From positions 48,493 through 112,492 of the forward strand of contig CALZIJ010000002.1 in NCBI GenBank assembly GCA_945787655.1: 64,000 nt of DNA, written 5' to 3'. Positions 50,755 to 59,923 of the stretch are shown in pieces; position 1 is the first letter of the stretch, and each line of letters begins with the position of its first letter. The position numbers and the translations under genes are program-made. The notes beneath the pieces are model-generated. The model did no database searches. It saw only the letters and a list, made by a program, of their open reading frames with translations, and was not told the origin of the DNA. This DNA comes from Nitrospiria bacterium (GTDB lineage: Bacteria; Nitrospirota; Nitrospiria; SBBL01; JAADHI01).

Positions 50755-52232
50755 ATGGCGGAAATTAAAAAAACAAACGTGCAGTTGGCAGTCGATGTGA
50801 TGGCACGCGATTACGACAGCCTGCTGCAATCCATGCGCGCGCTGATCCCCACCAAACTGCCTGAGTGGAAAGAATACGAAAACGAAGCCGACTTCGGGAA
50901 CGTGCTGCTGGAATTGTTCGCCCACATGGGCGACATCCTGAGTTATTATCAGGATCGCGCTGTCAACGAAAGTTTTTTAAGCACGGCGCAAACGCGAAGA
51001 AGCATCATTCAACACCTGCGCCTCATCGGCTACAAACTGTCCACGGCGGCACCGGCCTCCGCCGCGCTCACCCTCACCGTGCCTGAGACCTGCAACGAGG
51101 TCATCACCCTTCAAAAAGGAGATGCCTTCGCCACAAAAAGCCAAGAAAACAGCCCCAGTATTCGCTTTGAATACACCCGCGAAGTGGCCATGGAAATCGA
51201 TTGCAGTACCCTGAGTGCGAGCGGTGGAAAAAAGACCATCGAAAACATTCCCATCGAAGAAGGACGCTTGGTGGAAGAAGAAATTCTGGGCGTCTCGGAC
51301 GGCAGCACGAATCAACAGTACCCCTTGACCCATGCAGGTCTGATTTTACGGTCACTGGGGCAGGGGCAACAGATTCAGAAGGACATCATTGTATTAACCG
51401 AACTGGGCGAGACCATCGAGGAATGGCGGCTTCAGGACAGCCTGGCCTTCAGCCGCGAGGGACAAAAGGACTACATCGTCGAGATTGACGAAAACGATCA
51501 GGCCATGATCATCTTCGGCGACGGGGCCTTCGGCGCCATTCCACCATTGTGGATGCCCCCCAACTCACCTTGGCCGGGGCGCAGGTCACGAACCCCGCCG
51601 CGGCCACGGGCGGAGCGGAGCGGGAAACCATAGAAAACGCCGTCCGGCACGCGCCGAATGTTTTTCGTTCTTTGAAGCGCGCCGTAACGCAGGACGACTA
51701 CGAGGCGCTCGCGCTGGAATTCACCGGCGTCGGCAAGGTCCGCGCCGAGGGGACGAACTGGAACACCGTGACCCTCTTCATCGCACCTCAGGGCGGCGGG
51801 CATGTCAGCGACGTGCTTGAGGCCAACCTGTTGGCCTATTTTGAAGACAAGCGCCCCGTCTCGACACTCATCGAAATTCAGGACGTCGATTATGTGCAAA
51901 TCTATGTCACGGCGGAAGTCGATGTGGAAAGCTATTATTCCGCCGATGAAATCAGGGAAAAGGTGCAGGATGCCGTTGAGGGCCTGCTCGCCTTCGATGC
52001 GGTCGACTTCGCGCAAATCCTTTATCTCAGCAAGTTTTACGAGGCCATCGAGGCCATCGACGGCGTCAAGGGCGTCAACATTTCGGAGTTCCGGCGATAT
52101 GACGAAGCCGCCGCCACCATTCATGTGGATGGCAAAATCGTCCTGGGCTCCAATGAAATTCCTGAAATCCCCGCCGGGGAAACGGACTACGCCAAGGGTG
52201 CGAAAGTGACCACTTCCGGAGGCAGCCAGTGA
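50755..52232 (+). pseudogene. baseplate J-like protein split into two frames (50755-51633 and 51549-52232)
   Basis: Frame 1 ends homology at FGDGAFGAIPP; frame 3 resumes with TIVDAPQLTLAGAQVTNPAAATGGAERETIENAVRHAPNVFRSLKRAVTQDDYEALA; intervening strand segment appears missing. Confidence 0.75.
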
Positions 52233-54730
52233 GTTTTCGTCTGACACACATCACCGCCGAGGCCCGGCCCGAGGGCAACCGGATCGATCTTGTCTGGGAA
52301 AATCCGGAAGCGGCACACTATCCGGGCATGCGCATTATGCGCCGCACGCGGACCTTCCCGACCTCGCCCGAAGACGGCGACCTTGTCGCGGACGGGACAG
52401 GCTTCAACCGGGTCGAGGACACGGCCCTCAAGGCCGAGACGGTTTATTATTACGCCCTTTTCCCGTACCGAAATGATCCGCCCGAATACGAGATTGACAA
52501 GCACAACCGCGTGTCCGCGATGGCGACCGGCCCCTACAACATGGCCGGACAGATGGCGGATTTATTGCCGGGAATCTATCATCGTTACGACACGAAGTTG
52601 CCTCTGACCGTCCCGCCGGGCATGACGGCGGCGGACCAGGAACGGGGCCAGCTCCGGCGCTTTCTCGACCTGCCGGGCGCGCAGCTCGACCAGTTTCGAA
52701 GCCTGGCCAGGGTCATCCCCGATCTCGCCGACATCCAAAACCTCGACGGGGCGCTCTTGCCCTTGCTGGCGAAGTGGATCGCCTGGCGGACCGATCACCG
52801 GCTGGAATTCGACGGACAGCGCAACGAGCTGCGGGACGCCGTTTCCGTTTATCAAACCATCGGCCTCATTCCGTCCGTCGAGGCGACGGTCAAGCGCATC
52901 CTGGGTTGGGAGAGCCGGGCGAAGGAATTCGTGCACAACGTGGCACGCAGCAATCAGGCGGAGCGGCTCAATATCTGGGTGCGGCGGGAACGCGGCCCCG
53001 GCGACTGGTCCAGGGCTAGGGAACCTTTTTCCCTGGGCTTCGCCTATGACGGCCGGCCTTCCACCGTCGTGGATCAGGCGGGGACGCGGTGGTTTTTCTT
53101 TCACACGCTCCGCAACGGCCGCTGGGATATTTGGACCAAGACCTTGGTCACTTTTGAATTATTGGAAAGCTTTGAAGAGACGCTTGACGAAGAGACCATG
53201 AGCTTCGCGCTTCAGCAAGCCTTTGAAGATGCGGGCCATCCCTTGTCCCTCAATGCACTCATCATCAAAAACGAAGACGAATGGCTTGTAAGGGACCGTG
53301 AAAATCACCAGCGCTATACGATTCTACCGGGCGCGGGGCAACTGGATGTCTATCGCTGGGCCCCCAGCCAACGGCTCACCAACGGCCCGCGCATCGACAA
53401 ACACCCCTCCGCCGTGGTCAAGGGCGATACGCTGTGGGTCTATTGGGACAGTTACGACGCCAAAACGGAAAGCCACCAAGTCCACTATCAAAGTGTTCAA
53501 GCGGGAATCTGGTCCGAACCTCAGGTGTTCGGCGATGCGGCGACGGCGCGCAAACGGCCCTTCGCGATCATCGATCACACAAATCATCTCTGGTTGTTCT
53601 GGCTCGAAAAAACGGCGGAGAAGTGGGAACTGAAGTTTCTTCGGGAAGAGAACAATGCATGGAACATCCCGGCCGCGCACACCTTTCCTTTGGACGACGA
53701 GGACGATCCGGTCGTGCAAACCGACCTCTTCGTTTTTTTTCAGCCGGGCGCGTCGGCCACAAACGGCATCCCCAAGATTTGGGTCTTCTGGAGCCGCAAG
53801 GTGCCGACCGGCACGCCCGGACAAAGCCGCTGGGAAATTGCCTATCGCTTCGCCGAAAATATCGATCCGGACGAATTTACGTGGTTCCATTCCTGGAGTT
53901 TGGCCTTCCCCGATCATTTCAGCATCGACACTTCCGTGCTTCCGGTTTCGCTGGACTTGCTCACATGGCATGTGAACCGGCCGCCGGACTGGAGCCCGGT
54001 TTTCACCGTGCCGAAACCCACGCTCGACGATCAGGACCGCGAACCGGCCCTCTTTTTGAACGCTGCAGGCGACATCGAATTCTACTGGAGTTCCAACCGG
54101 AATCAAAGCTGGTCGATCTGGCGGGCCGTCCTGCGGGACACGCCTGTTCCCATGCTGGACAACGTGATGCAGATTACGGACAATCCCTTTTCTCAGCGCG
54201 ACCCCCTGCCTTTTTTAATCGACGGCGTCACCCGGCTGTCGTACCACGGTAATGCGCCCGTCGGATACACAAGCGAGATCTACGGCGCAACAGAAACGGT
54301 TGACTTGCGTTATTCCGGAACGACCTCGGTCGATACCAAGAACCTCGCGAAAATCGCGCAGCGCGGCACCTATGACGATTTTCAAACCTACAGCTATGAC
54401 ACCGGCCCGGCCGGGACACCGGGGCCGGAGACCTGGTACGCCCGGGACACCATCGGGCTTTATTTGACACCCGACACGGAAGATACCTCAAAAATTGCAC
54501 AAAACCAGACCATGATCGAGCGTATTTTGAGGGAATTTTTGCCGATACAGATCCGCGCGGTGTTTATTTTCGAACCGGCGATTTATAAAGAGATGATCTA
54601 CACCACTGACTTCCCGGCCGTTTTTCCACAGAAAGTACTCGGCGATTTGATCTTCGACGGCACCATACCGGAGATGGTTTCCGGGCCGGGAGATACCATT
54701 CATGACGCAGAACCCGAAGGAGGAGAATAA
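52229..54730 (+). CDS. phage tail protein I-like (Pvc12-like) protein with FN3-like N-term and propeller-like repeats
   Basis: 833 aa; DLLPGIYHRYDTK...LRRFLDLPGAQLDQFRSLA...; repeats with KGDTLWVYWDSY / HTNHLWLFWLEK / IPKIWVFWSRK / DIEFYWSSNRN. Confidence 0.85.
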   Translation: MSFRLTHITAEARPEGNRIDLVWENPEAAHYPGMRIMRRTRTFPTSPEDGDLVADGTGFNRVEDTALKAETVYYYALFPYRNDPPEYEIDKHNRVSAMATGPYNMAGQMADLLPGIYHRYDTKLPLTVPPGMTAADQERGQLRRFLDLPGAQLDQFRSLARVIPDLADIQNLDGALLPLLAKWIAWRTDHRLEFDGQRNELRDAVSVYQTIGLIPSVEATVKRILGWESRAKEFVHNVARSNQAERLNIWVRRERGPGDWSRAREPFSLGFAYDGRPSTVVDQAGTRWFFFHTLRNGRWDIWTKTLVTFELLESFEETLDEETMSFALQQAFEDAGHPLSLNALIIKNEDEWLVRDRENHQRYTILPGAGQLDVYRWAPSQRLTNGPRIDKHPSAVVKGDTLWVYWDSYDAKTESHQVHYQSVQAGIWSEPQVFGDAATARKRPFAIIDHTNHLWLFWLEKTAEKWELKFLREENNAWNIPAAHTFPLDDEDDPVVQTDLFVFFQPGASATNGIPKIWVFWSRKVPTGTPGQSRWEIAYRFAENIDPDEFTWFHSWSLAFPDHFSIDTSVLPVSLDLLTWHVNRPPDWSPVFTVPKPTLDDQDREPALFLNAAGDIEFYWSSNRNQSWSIWRAVLRDTPVPMLDNVMQITDNPFSQRDPLPFLIDGVTRLSYHGNAPVGYTSEIYGATETVDLRYSGTTSVDTKNLAKIAQRGTYDDFQTYSYDTGPAGTPGPETWYARDTIGLYLTPDTEDTSKIAQNQTMIERILREFLPIQIRAVFIFEPAIYKEMIYTTDFPAVFPQKVLGDLIFDGTIPEMVSGPGDTIHDAEPEGGE

Positions 54731-54733
54731 CCG

Positions 54734-55264
54734 ATGGAAAAAATCGGTTCAGGCATCAAGGGGATTTACCGCGATATTTTGCACGACGCCCACGGCCGCG
54801 TGCTGGAAGACCGCGGCTGGCGGCATAACACCATTTTAGACGGCTGCCGGTCTTTGCTGGCGGGATTTATGATGAATGAAACCGCGGGCGGTATCGTCGC
54901 TCTGGCGGTGGGACAGGGCAATCCCGACTGGGACGGTGACGGCGCGCCGACGCCGGACCCCGTGACCACCACCGGGCTTGTGAATCGCTACAATCCGGCG
55001 ATTCCCTTTTCCGAGCTGGATGTGGTGTATCTGGATCAAAACGATCACGTCATTACCGGGCCGAGCACGCGCCTGCAAATTACCGCCACGATGGACCCCG
55101 GATATCCGGCGCCCATTGGACCATCCACCACATTTCCCTTAAGGGAGTTTGGGCTTTTTGGACTTTTAAACAGCACGGAAATCATGATTAACACCATTCG
55201 GCATCCCGTGCTCCACAAGGATGTCACATCGACACTGATTCGAGTGATCCGGCTCTATTTTTAG
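54734..55264 (+). CDS. tail-associated protein, KGIYRD family
   Basis: 176 aa; IKGIYRDILHDAHGRVLEDRGWRHNTILDGCRSLLAGFM; paralogous to N-term of 57906-58910. Confidence 0.75.
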   Translation: MEKIGSGIKGIYRDILHDAHGRVLEDRGWRHNTILDGCRSLLAGFMMNETAGGIVALAVGQGNPDWDGDGAPTPDPVTTTGLVNRYNPAIPFSELDVVYLDQNDHVITGPSTRLQITATMDPGYPAPIGPSTTFPLREFGLFGLLNSTEIMINTIRHPVLHKDVTSTLIRVIRLYF

Positions 55265-55294
55265 CGCGATACAGGAGAGAAAAGAGGAGGCAAT

Positions 55295-56503
55295 ATGGGT
55301 AATTTTTCCAGAGACACATTTGACCGGCTAAAACACTATGTCGGCGTCCGTCTCCAGCAGGGCGTGCCCATCGTGGACGCAGACTGGAACGAACTTGAAG
55401 ACATTCGCAGATACGAACTCCAGGCTTTTTTACGATGGTTTATCGGCAACGGCGTGCCGAACGGCAACAACGGTTTTCTCATCGAAGCCGTGGCCGACCC
55501 GAATGACTTGACCATCCGGGGCGGGGACGGCACGCCGGAGGGAACGGGGCGCGTCATCGTGGAGGGCATGGATGTCCTTAATGAAAGCGATCTACGCTAT
55601 ACGGCCCAGCCCTTGTACAACAACGCCGCGCTGGGCGCGGAATGGGGTGTCGATCCCATCCCCCCGCTGACCACTCCCGCAGGCAACCGGACGGACACGA
55701 TGTATATCGACGTATGGGAACGGGAAGTCGATTCCACCGAAGACGCCGACTTGGTCAATCCCGCCATCGGCGTGGAGACCTGCGTCCGCACTAAAAGGGA
55801 ATGGGCCGTGCGCGTGGTCGAAGGCTCCGCGGCGGTTCCGGCACCGACGGCGGGGCATACCTTTTACGGCCTCGCACGCCTGGAACGGGTCGGCGGCGCG
55901 GCGGTTATCGCGGCCGGAGACATCACCGACCTGCGTGAGACCATTCTCTCTCTAAACGACGCGTTGGCGCATCTTTCCCGGACGGACAACCCTCACAACG
56001 TCACCCGGGCCCAATTGGGGGCCTTTGCGGCGGCCGATTACGAATTCAACAACCGTTCCGTCATCCTCGTGTCCTTCACGCAATCGGACGCCCACAATGC
56101 GCTTCGCACCACCGACCTGGGCTTTACACCCAAATTCGTGTGGGCGGTCGCCACTTTAACCGGACGACTGGGGGGACAGGATTACGGCATCAATGCCTCC
56201 GGTCTTGCGGACCTTCGCGGGTCAACCATTCAACGCGGCCATTACGGGCAAGTGTACCGCACAGGCACTGCACCATTTTACCGGCAAGACACGTCCATTA
56301 CTTCACGGCTTTGCCTCGGGCACTTTTCCGACGCGACCGTGACGCCAAACCGTACCATCACCATCGGCGCATCCGTCAGCGCGGTGAGCGGGACGAATTT
56401 GTCGGTTCAGTTTTACCGGGTCGGCCCGACGGGCACGGGCACGGGCGGCGCCCTGTCTCTGGTGGTGTTTAATGTCAGCCTGTATTTGTACTGTCTGGGA
56501 TAA
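55295..56503 (+). CDS. DUF6519-like tail fibre protein
   Basis: 402 aa; MGNFSRDTFDRLKHYVGVRLQQGVPIVDADWNELEDI; DNPHNVTRAQLGAFA fibre motif. Confidence 0.85.
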   Translation: MGNFSRDTFDRLKHYVGVRLQQGVPIVDADWNELEDIRRYELQAFLRWFIGNGVPNGNNGFLIEAVADPNDLTIRGGDGTPEGTGRVIVEGMDVLNESDLRYTAQPLYNNAALGAEWGVDPIPPLTTPAGNRTDTMYIDVWEREVDSTEDADLVNPAIGVETCVRTKREWAVRVVEGSAAVPAPTAGHTFYGLARLERVGGAAVIAAGDITDLRETILSLNDALAHLSRTDNPHNVTRAQLGAFAAADYEFNNRSVILVSFTQSDAHNALRTTDLGFTPKFVWAVATLTGRLGGQDYGINASGLADLRGSTIQRGHYGQVYRTGTAPFYRQDTSITSRLCLGHFSDATVTPNRTITIGASVSAVSGTNLSVQFYRVGPTGTGTGGALSLVVFNVSLYLYCLG

Positions 56504-56548
56504 CCGACGGCTTTTATTATTTTTTAGATTGCGTTTGGAGGAATCAAT

Positions 56549-57148
56549 ATGTGGGTCATTTATAAAAAATCAGATCGCACGATTATCGGTGTGACGGCAC
56601 TCGGCGCAAAGGATCCTGAAAAGGATGCGGCCTTAAAAGAAGTGGTGGCGGGTTCGATCAAACCCGGCAAACGCTCGGAATACGACGCCCTTCAGGTGAG
56701 CGACCGGATTTTGGCGCAACAATACATGGACGCGTTTCCCCAGCGTCTGGTGGTGACCGGACCGGCAAGCAAGCCCAAGCTGGTGATTCGCGACCCGGAA
56801 TCTTTTTCCCTGTTTATCGAATGCGACGCGGAAGACAAGCATCCCGTGGACGGTATTCCTGAAATCCCGGCGGACGGATCCTCATCCGCTCTGATCACCA
56901 TCACGAAGATCGACGAACGCTTCAAACCCCAAAAGGGCGCCACCGATAATGAAACGCTTTATCTTCGCACCGATCACGGCATTATCCGGGACGAAAAGGG
57001 AAAAGAGGATCTCAACAAGATCCAACTCAAAAAAGGTCAGGCCAAAATCCGGCTATTTTCCGAAAAGTTGAAGCGGGTCGCGACGCTTCAACTCATCAGT
57101 ACTGAACAATATTTAGAGGACACCGTCTTCCGCGTGGAGTTTATTTGA
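56549..57148 (+). CDS. hypothetical with Big-1/Ig-like region
   Basis: 199 aa; ADGSSSALITITKIDERFKPQKGATDNETLYLRTDHGIIRDEKGKE...KGQAKIRLFSEKLKRVATLQLIS. Confidence 0.65.
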   Translation: MWVIYKKSDRTIIGVTALGAKDPEKDAALKEVVAGSIKPGKRSEYDALQVSDRILAQQYMDAFPQRLVVTGPASKPKLVIRDPESFSLFIECDAEDKHPVDGIPEIPADGSSSALITITKIDERFKPQKGATDNETLYLRTDHGIIRDEKGKEDLNKIQLKKGQAKIRLFSEKLKRVATLQLISTEQYLEDTVFRVEFI

Positions 57149-57909
57149 GCCAGGTCACCAAAAACTCACCGCTGGAGCAAGCGGATTTTAAAGAGAAAAG
57201 CGTGGCCATGTTGCGGGAAGTCGCGGAAGCCATGGGACCTGCCCGTGAATCCGTCGTTTTTCTGGGCGGCGGGGTCCTTCCGTTTTTATTGACGGACACG
57301 CTTTCTCATTACGTGCGCTACGCCAAGGACATCGATTTTATTATCGATTTTGACGAGAAGGAAGACCTCTTTCTTTTTGAAGACGCACTTTGGGAAGGCG
57401 GCTTCAAAAAAGTCAGTAACGGCGCGGTCACCCAATGGCTTTTGGGGCGCATTAAGGTAGACGCCCTGCCGGCCGACCCGGAGGTCCTGACCTTCAATAA
57501 CCAGTGGTGCGCCGAGGCCATGCGGTACGCGCAACGGATCGACATCGGCGGCGGTCTGCGCGTCAATACGATTTCCGCCCCGTATTATCTGGGCACAAAG
57601 CTCAACGCCTTTGACCGGCGCGGCTACGGGCGCTTTGCCACCAGCAAGGACATTTATGACCTCTTGTTGATTTTCGCCGGGCATGAGGCTGTCGAAGGCG
57701 AGATCGAAAAACAAACCAGTACGGTTTTTAAGGCCTTTTTGTGGGAGAAACTCCGGAAACTGGAAGACGAAAGCGCGCATTTTTCAAACATCGCCGCGCG
57801 CGGCTTTTTACATGACACCGTGCTGAAACGGCATTTGCCTGAGGCCGTTTCCCGCATCAAAAATGTCATCAGCCTGTGCGCACCCAAACAAACATCGGAT
57901 AAAATATGA
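57145..57909 (+). CDS. nucleotidyltransferase-like (AbiEii/MenT-like) protein inside eCIS operon
   Basis: 254 aa; VVFLGGGVLPFLL, KDIDFIIDF (DxD-type), KLNAFDRRGYGRFATSKDIYDLLLIF; TTGA overlap with upstream stop. Confidence 0.7.
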   Translation: MSQVTKNSPLEQADFKEKSVAMLREVAEAMGPARESVVFLGGGVLPFLLTDTLSHYVRYAKDIDFIIDFDEKEDLFLFEDALWEGGFKKVSNGAVTQWLLGRIKVDALPADPEVLTFNNQWCAEAMRYAQRIDIGGGLRVNTISAPYYLGTKLNAFDRRGYGRFATSKDIYDLLLIFAGHEAVEGEIEKQTSTVFKAFLWEKLRKLEDESAHFSNIAARGFLHDTVLKRHLPEAVSRIKNVISLCAPKQTSDKI

Positions 57910-58910
57910 CACGTAAACACCCAAAATCCAGTCCAATCATTTCACCATCGAAAACCACGCATCGGCCATTTTTAAGGGGCATTTACAAGGACTGCCTGAC
58001 GGACCCGCAGGGAAAACACATCTGGGAAAGCGGGTGGCGGAACAACCGCGTGGTTCAACGGTGTCACCTGCTGTTGGCCGCGCTGATGAAACGCGAGCCG
58101 GGATTTTCCGGCATCCTGTATTGGGCCGTGGGGGAAGGGGCGGCATCCTGGGACCGCCTGATTCCCAGCCCGAATGGCGATGAGCAACAACTGGCCAACG
58201 AGGTTTCCCGCAAGACCCTGGCCGCCGGAGACATCCGCTATCTCGATGAACGCCATAATGTCGTCGAGACGCCGACGGCGCGCCTTCAAATCAGCGCGAC
58301 CTTTGCACGGGAAGAACTCGGCGGGGAAGGCGTCCAAGTGCTCCGGGAATTCGGGCTTTTTGGGGGTGACGCGACGGGAACCCTCGACAGCGGGTGGATG
58401 ATCGACTACATTATCCATCCCGGTATTCCCCTCTCGGCAGGCATGACCTTGACTCGTAATCTTCACCTGAGTTTTGGCTCCGGCACAGATTTGGGAGAAA
58501 GCATGGGCGGGTTCGGGGGCGCTTTGCCCGTCATCTCCATCGATGGCATCGGTGAAGAATTTTCAGGACTTCTTAACCGCACCGGGATTAATACGCTGAG
58601 CAATTTGGTCGCCATCGATCCACTTCAATCCATTGAAAACATTCCCGGTGTCAAACTCCGGGAGTTTCGCGCGAAGGCCCGCATGGTGTTGAACCTGAAC
58701 GCGGATCTCCTGGCCTTCGTCCCCCTTTCAGAACGCAACATCAGTGACTTGTTAAAAGCTGACCCCCAGACTCTAGCAGGGGAAGTCGGGTCACCTTTGG
58801 TGACAGACAGCCACATTATCCAAATGCAAGAGCAATTGGCCATTTTACAGGTTGCCCTAGACGATACCACCTTACGGGAGATTTCCTTGGGTGATTTACT
58901 CAACACATGA
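57906..58910 (+). CDS. KGIYRD-family tail protein fused to HhH-like C-terminus
   Basis: 334 aa; FLRGIYKDCLTDPQGKHIWESGWRNNRVVQRC... then ISIDGIGEEFSGLLNRTGINTLSNLVAIDPLQSIENIPGVKLREFRAKAR. ATGA overlap with NTase. Confidence 0.7.
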   Translation: MTRKHPKSSPIISPSKTTHRPFLRGIYKDCLTDPQGKHIWESGWRNNRVVQRCHLLLAALMKREPGFSGILYWAVGEGAASWDRLIPSPNGDEQQLANEVSRKTLAAGDIRYLDERHNVVETPTARLQISATFAREELGGEGVQVLREFGLFGGDATGTLDSGWMIDYIIHPGIPLSAGMTLTRNLHLSFGSGTDLGESMGGFGGALPVISIDGIGEEFSGLLNRTGINTLSNLVAIDPLQSIENIPGVKLREFRAKARMVLNLNADLLAFVPLSERNISDLLKADPQTLAGEVGSPLVTDSHIIQMQEQLAILQVALDDTTLREISLGDLLNT

Positions 58911-59895
58911 CCTTACCGCCCCTTACGCCAGAAAAAACCACAACCGTCCCGGCATATCCAATGGGGGAAATTTTTTAAAACTTAAAACACCTCAACACCC
59001 TGATCCACCCGCAAACACCCTACAACGGGCCTTGGGAAATGCGGCCATTCAGCCGTTGCTTCAAACCGTCTCCGTAAGAACAAAATGGAAACAACAACGC
59101 GATGTTGATCAACACGAGCGAGATGCGGAATACACCGCCAATCATGTCATGCGCATAATCAACGATTCTCTGTCAGCCATTTCAAAAAATACATCAGAAA
59201 TCCCCCAAGAAGATGTCCTTAATGAGGGAAACGGCCGTTTACAACACACTCAGCGGCCAGGCGCTTGCTCCTCATCTGCGCACTTTTTTCGAGCCGCGCT
59301 TCGGGCGGGATTTCAGTGGCGTCCGGATTCACAATGATAACCCGGCCGTGGAAGCAGCGCGGGGGGTAAACGCCAAGGCATTCACATTGGGTAATCATGT
59401 GGCCTTCGGTGAATGGGAGTATGCACCGGAGACGCACACCGGCCGCCTATTATTCCTGAAAATTATCTGGACCCAGACCATGATGAGACTGAGGATGAAG
59501 ACCCCTGCGATGATCCCAACATTAATTTCCATAAATGTGAGGAATTAGAAAATCGTGGATATGAAAACAGGGGTGTGGAAGACTTGCTTGAAGAAGAAGT
59601 CCAGACCAAACCGGTGCACGCCCCGTATCAAGATAAAACAATTTGGAGCTGGACCAGCTCAGGCCGACAACAAATCCGGCAGGATATTTTATGCAGCCGA
59701 ACCGGCTTTTTGACAGAGATCGAACGGTGCCGCACCGTTCACACCACCTATAACCCAAAACGAAAGAACAGCAAAGACCCGGTGAAAAACACTCAAATTA
59801 CAATTGTCTGCTGTCCATGCTGTGTGCCAAATCCAGTGACCGACACTTGGTCATTGCCTAATCTCGATCCGGTGTATTGTAAGGTTAATAATTAA
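58891..59895 (+). pseudogene. disrupted DUF4157-type protein with Cys-containing C-terminus
   Basis: Frame 1 (58891-) TLQRALGNAAIQPLL...DQHERDAEYTANHVMRI; frame 2 LSGQALAPHLRTFFEPRFGRDFSGVRIHNDNPAVEAARGVNAKAFTLGNHVAFGE; back to frame 1 from ~59440 PENYLDPDHDETEDEDPCDDPN...; no HELTH motif. Confidence 0.7.
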
Positions 59896-59923
59896 AAAGC
59901 GGATTCTTGATATTATAGGGCCC

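Noticed and set aside
51500-51600. Programmed ribosomal frameshift in baseplate J
   Set aside because: No slippery heptamer was evident at the junction and family-conserved residues seem to be missing, which favours a deletion or assembly error.
34461-54106. Many long minus-strand ORFs antisense to the eCIS genes (e.g. 34461-35024, 35967-36611, 39600-40292, 49789-50595, 53324-54106)
   Set aside because: High-GC antisense open frames opposite strongly supported coding genes; no recognisable domains.
33082-59895. Prophage or type VI secretion interpretation of the tail locus
   Set aside because: No capsid, terminase, integrase, lysis or TssJLM genes; DUF4255, Pvc15-like ATPase and DUF4157 proteins point to eCIS.
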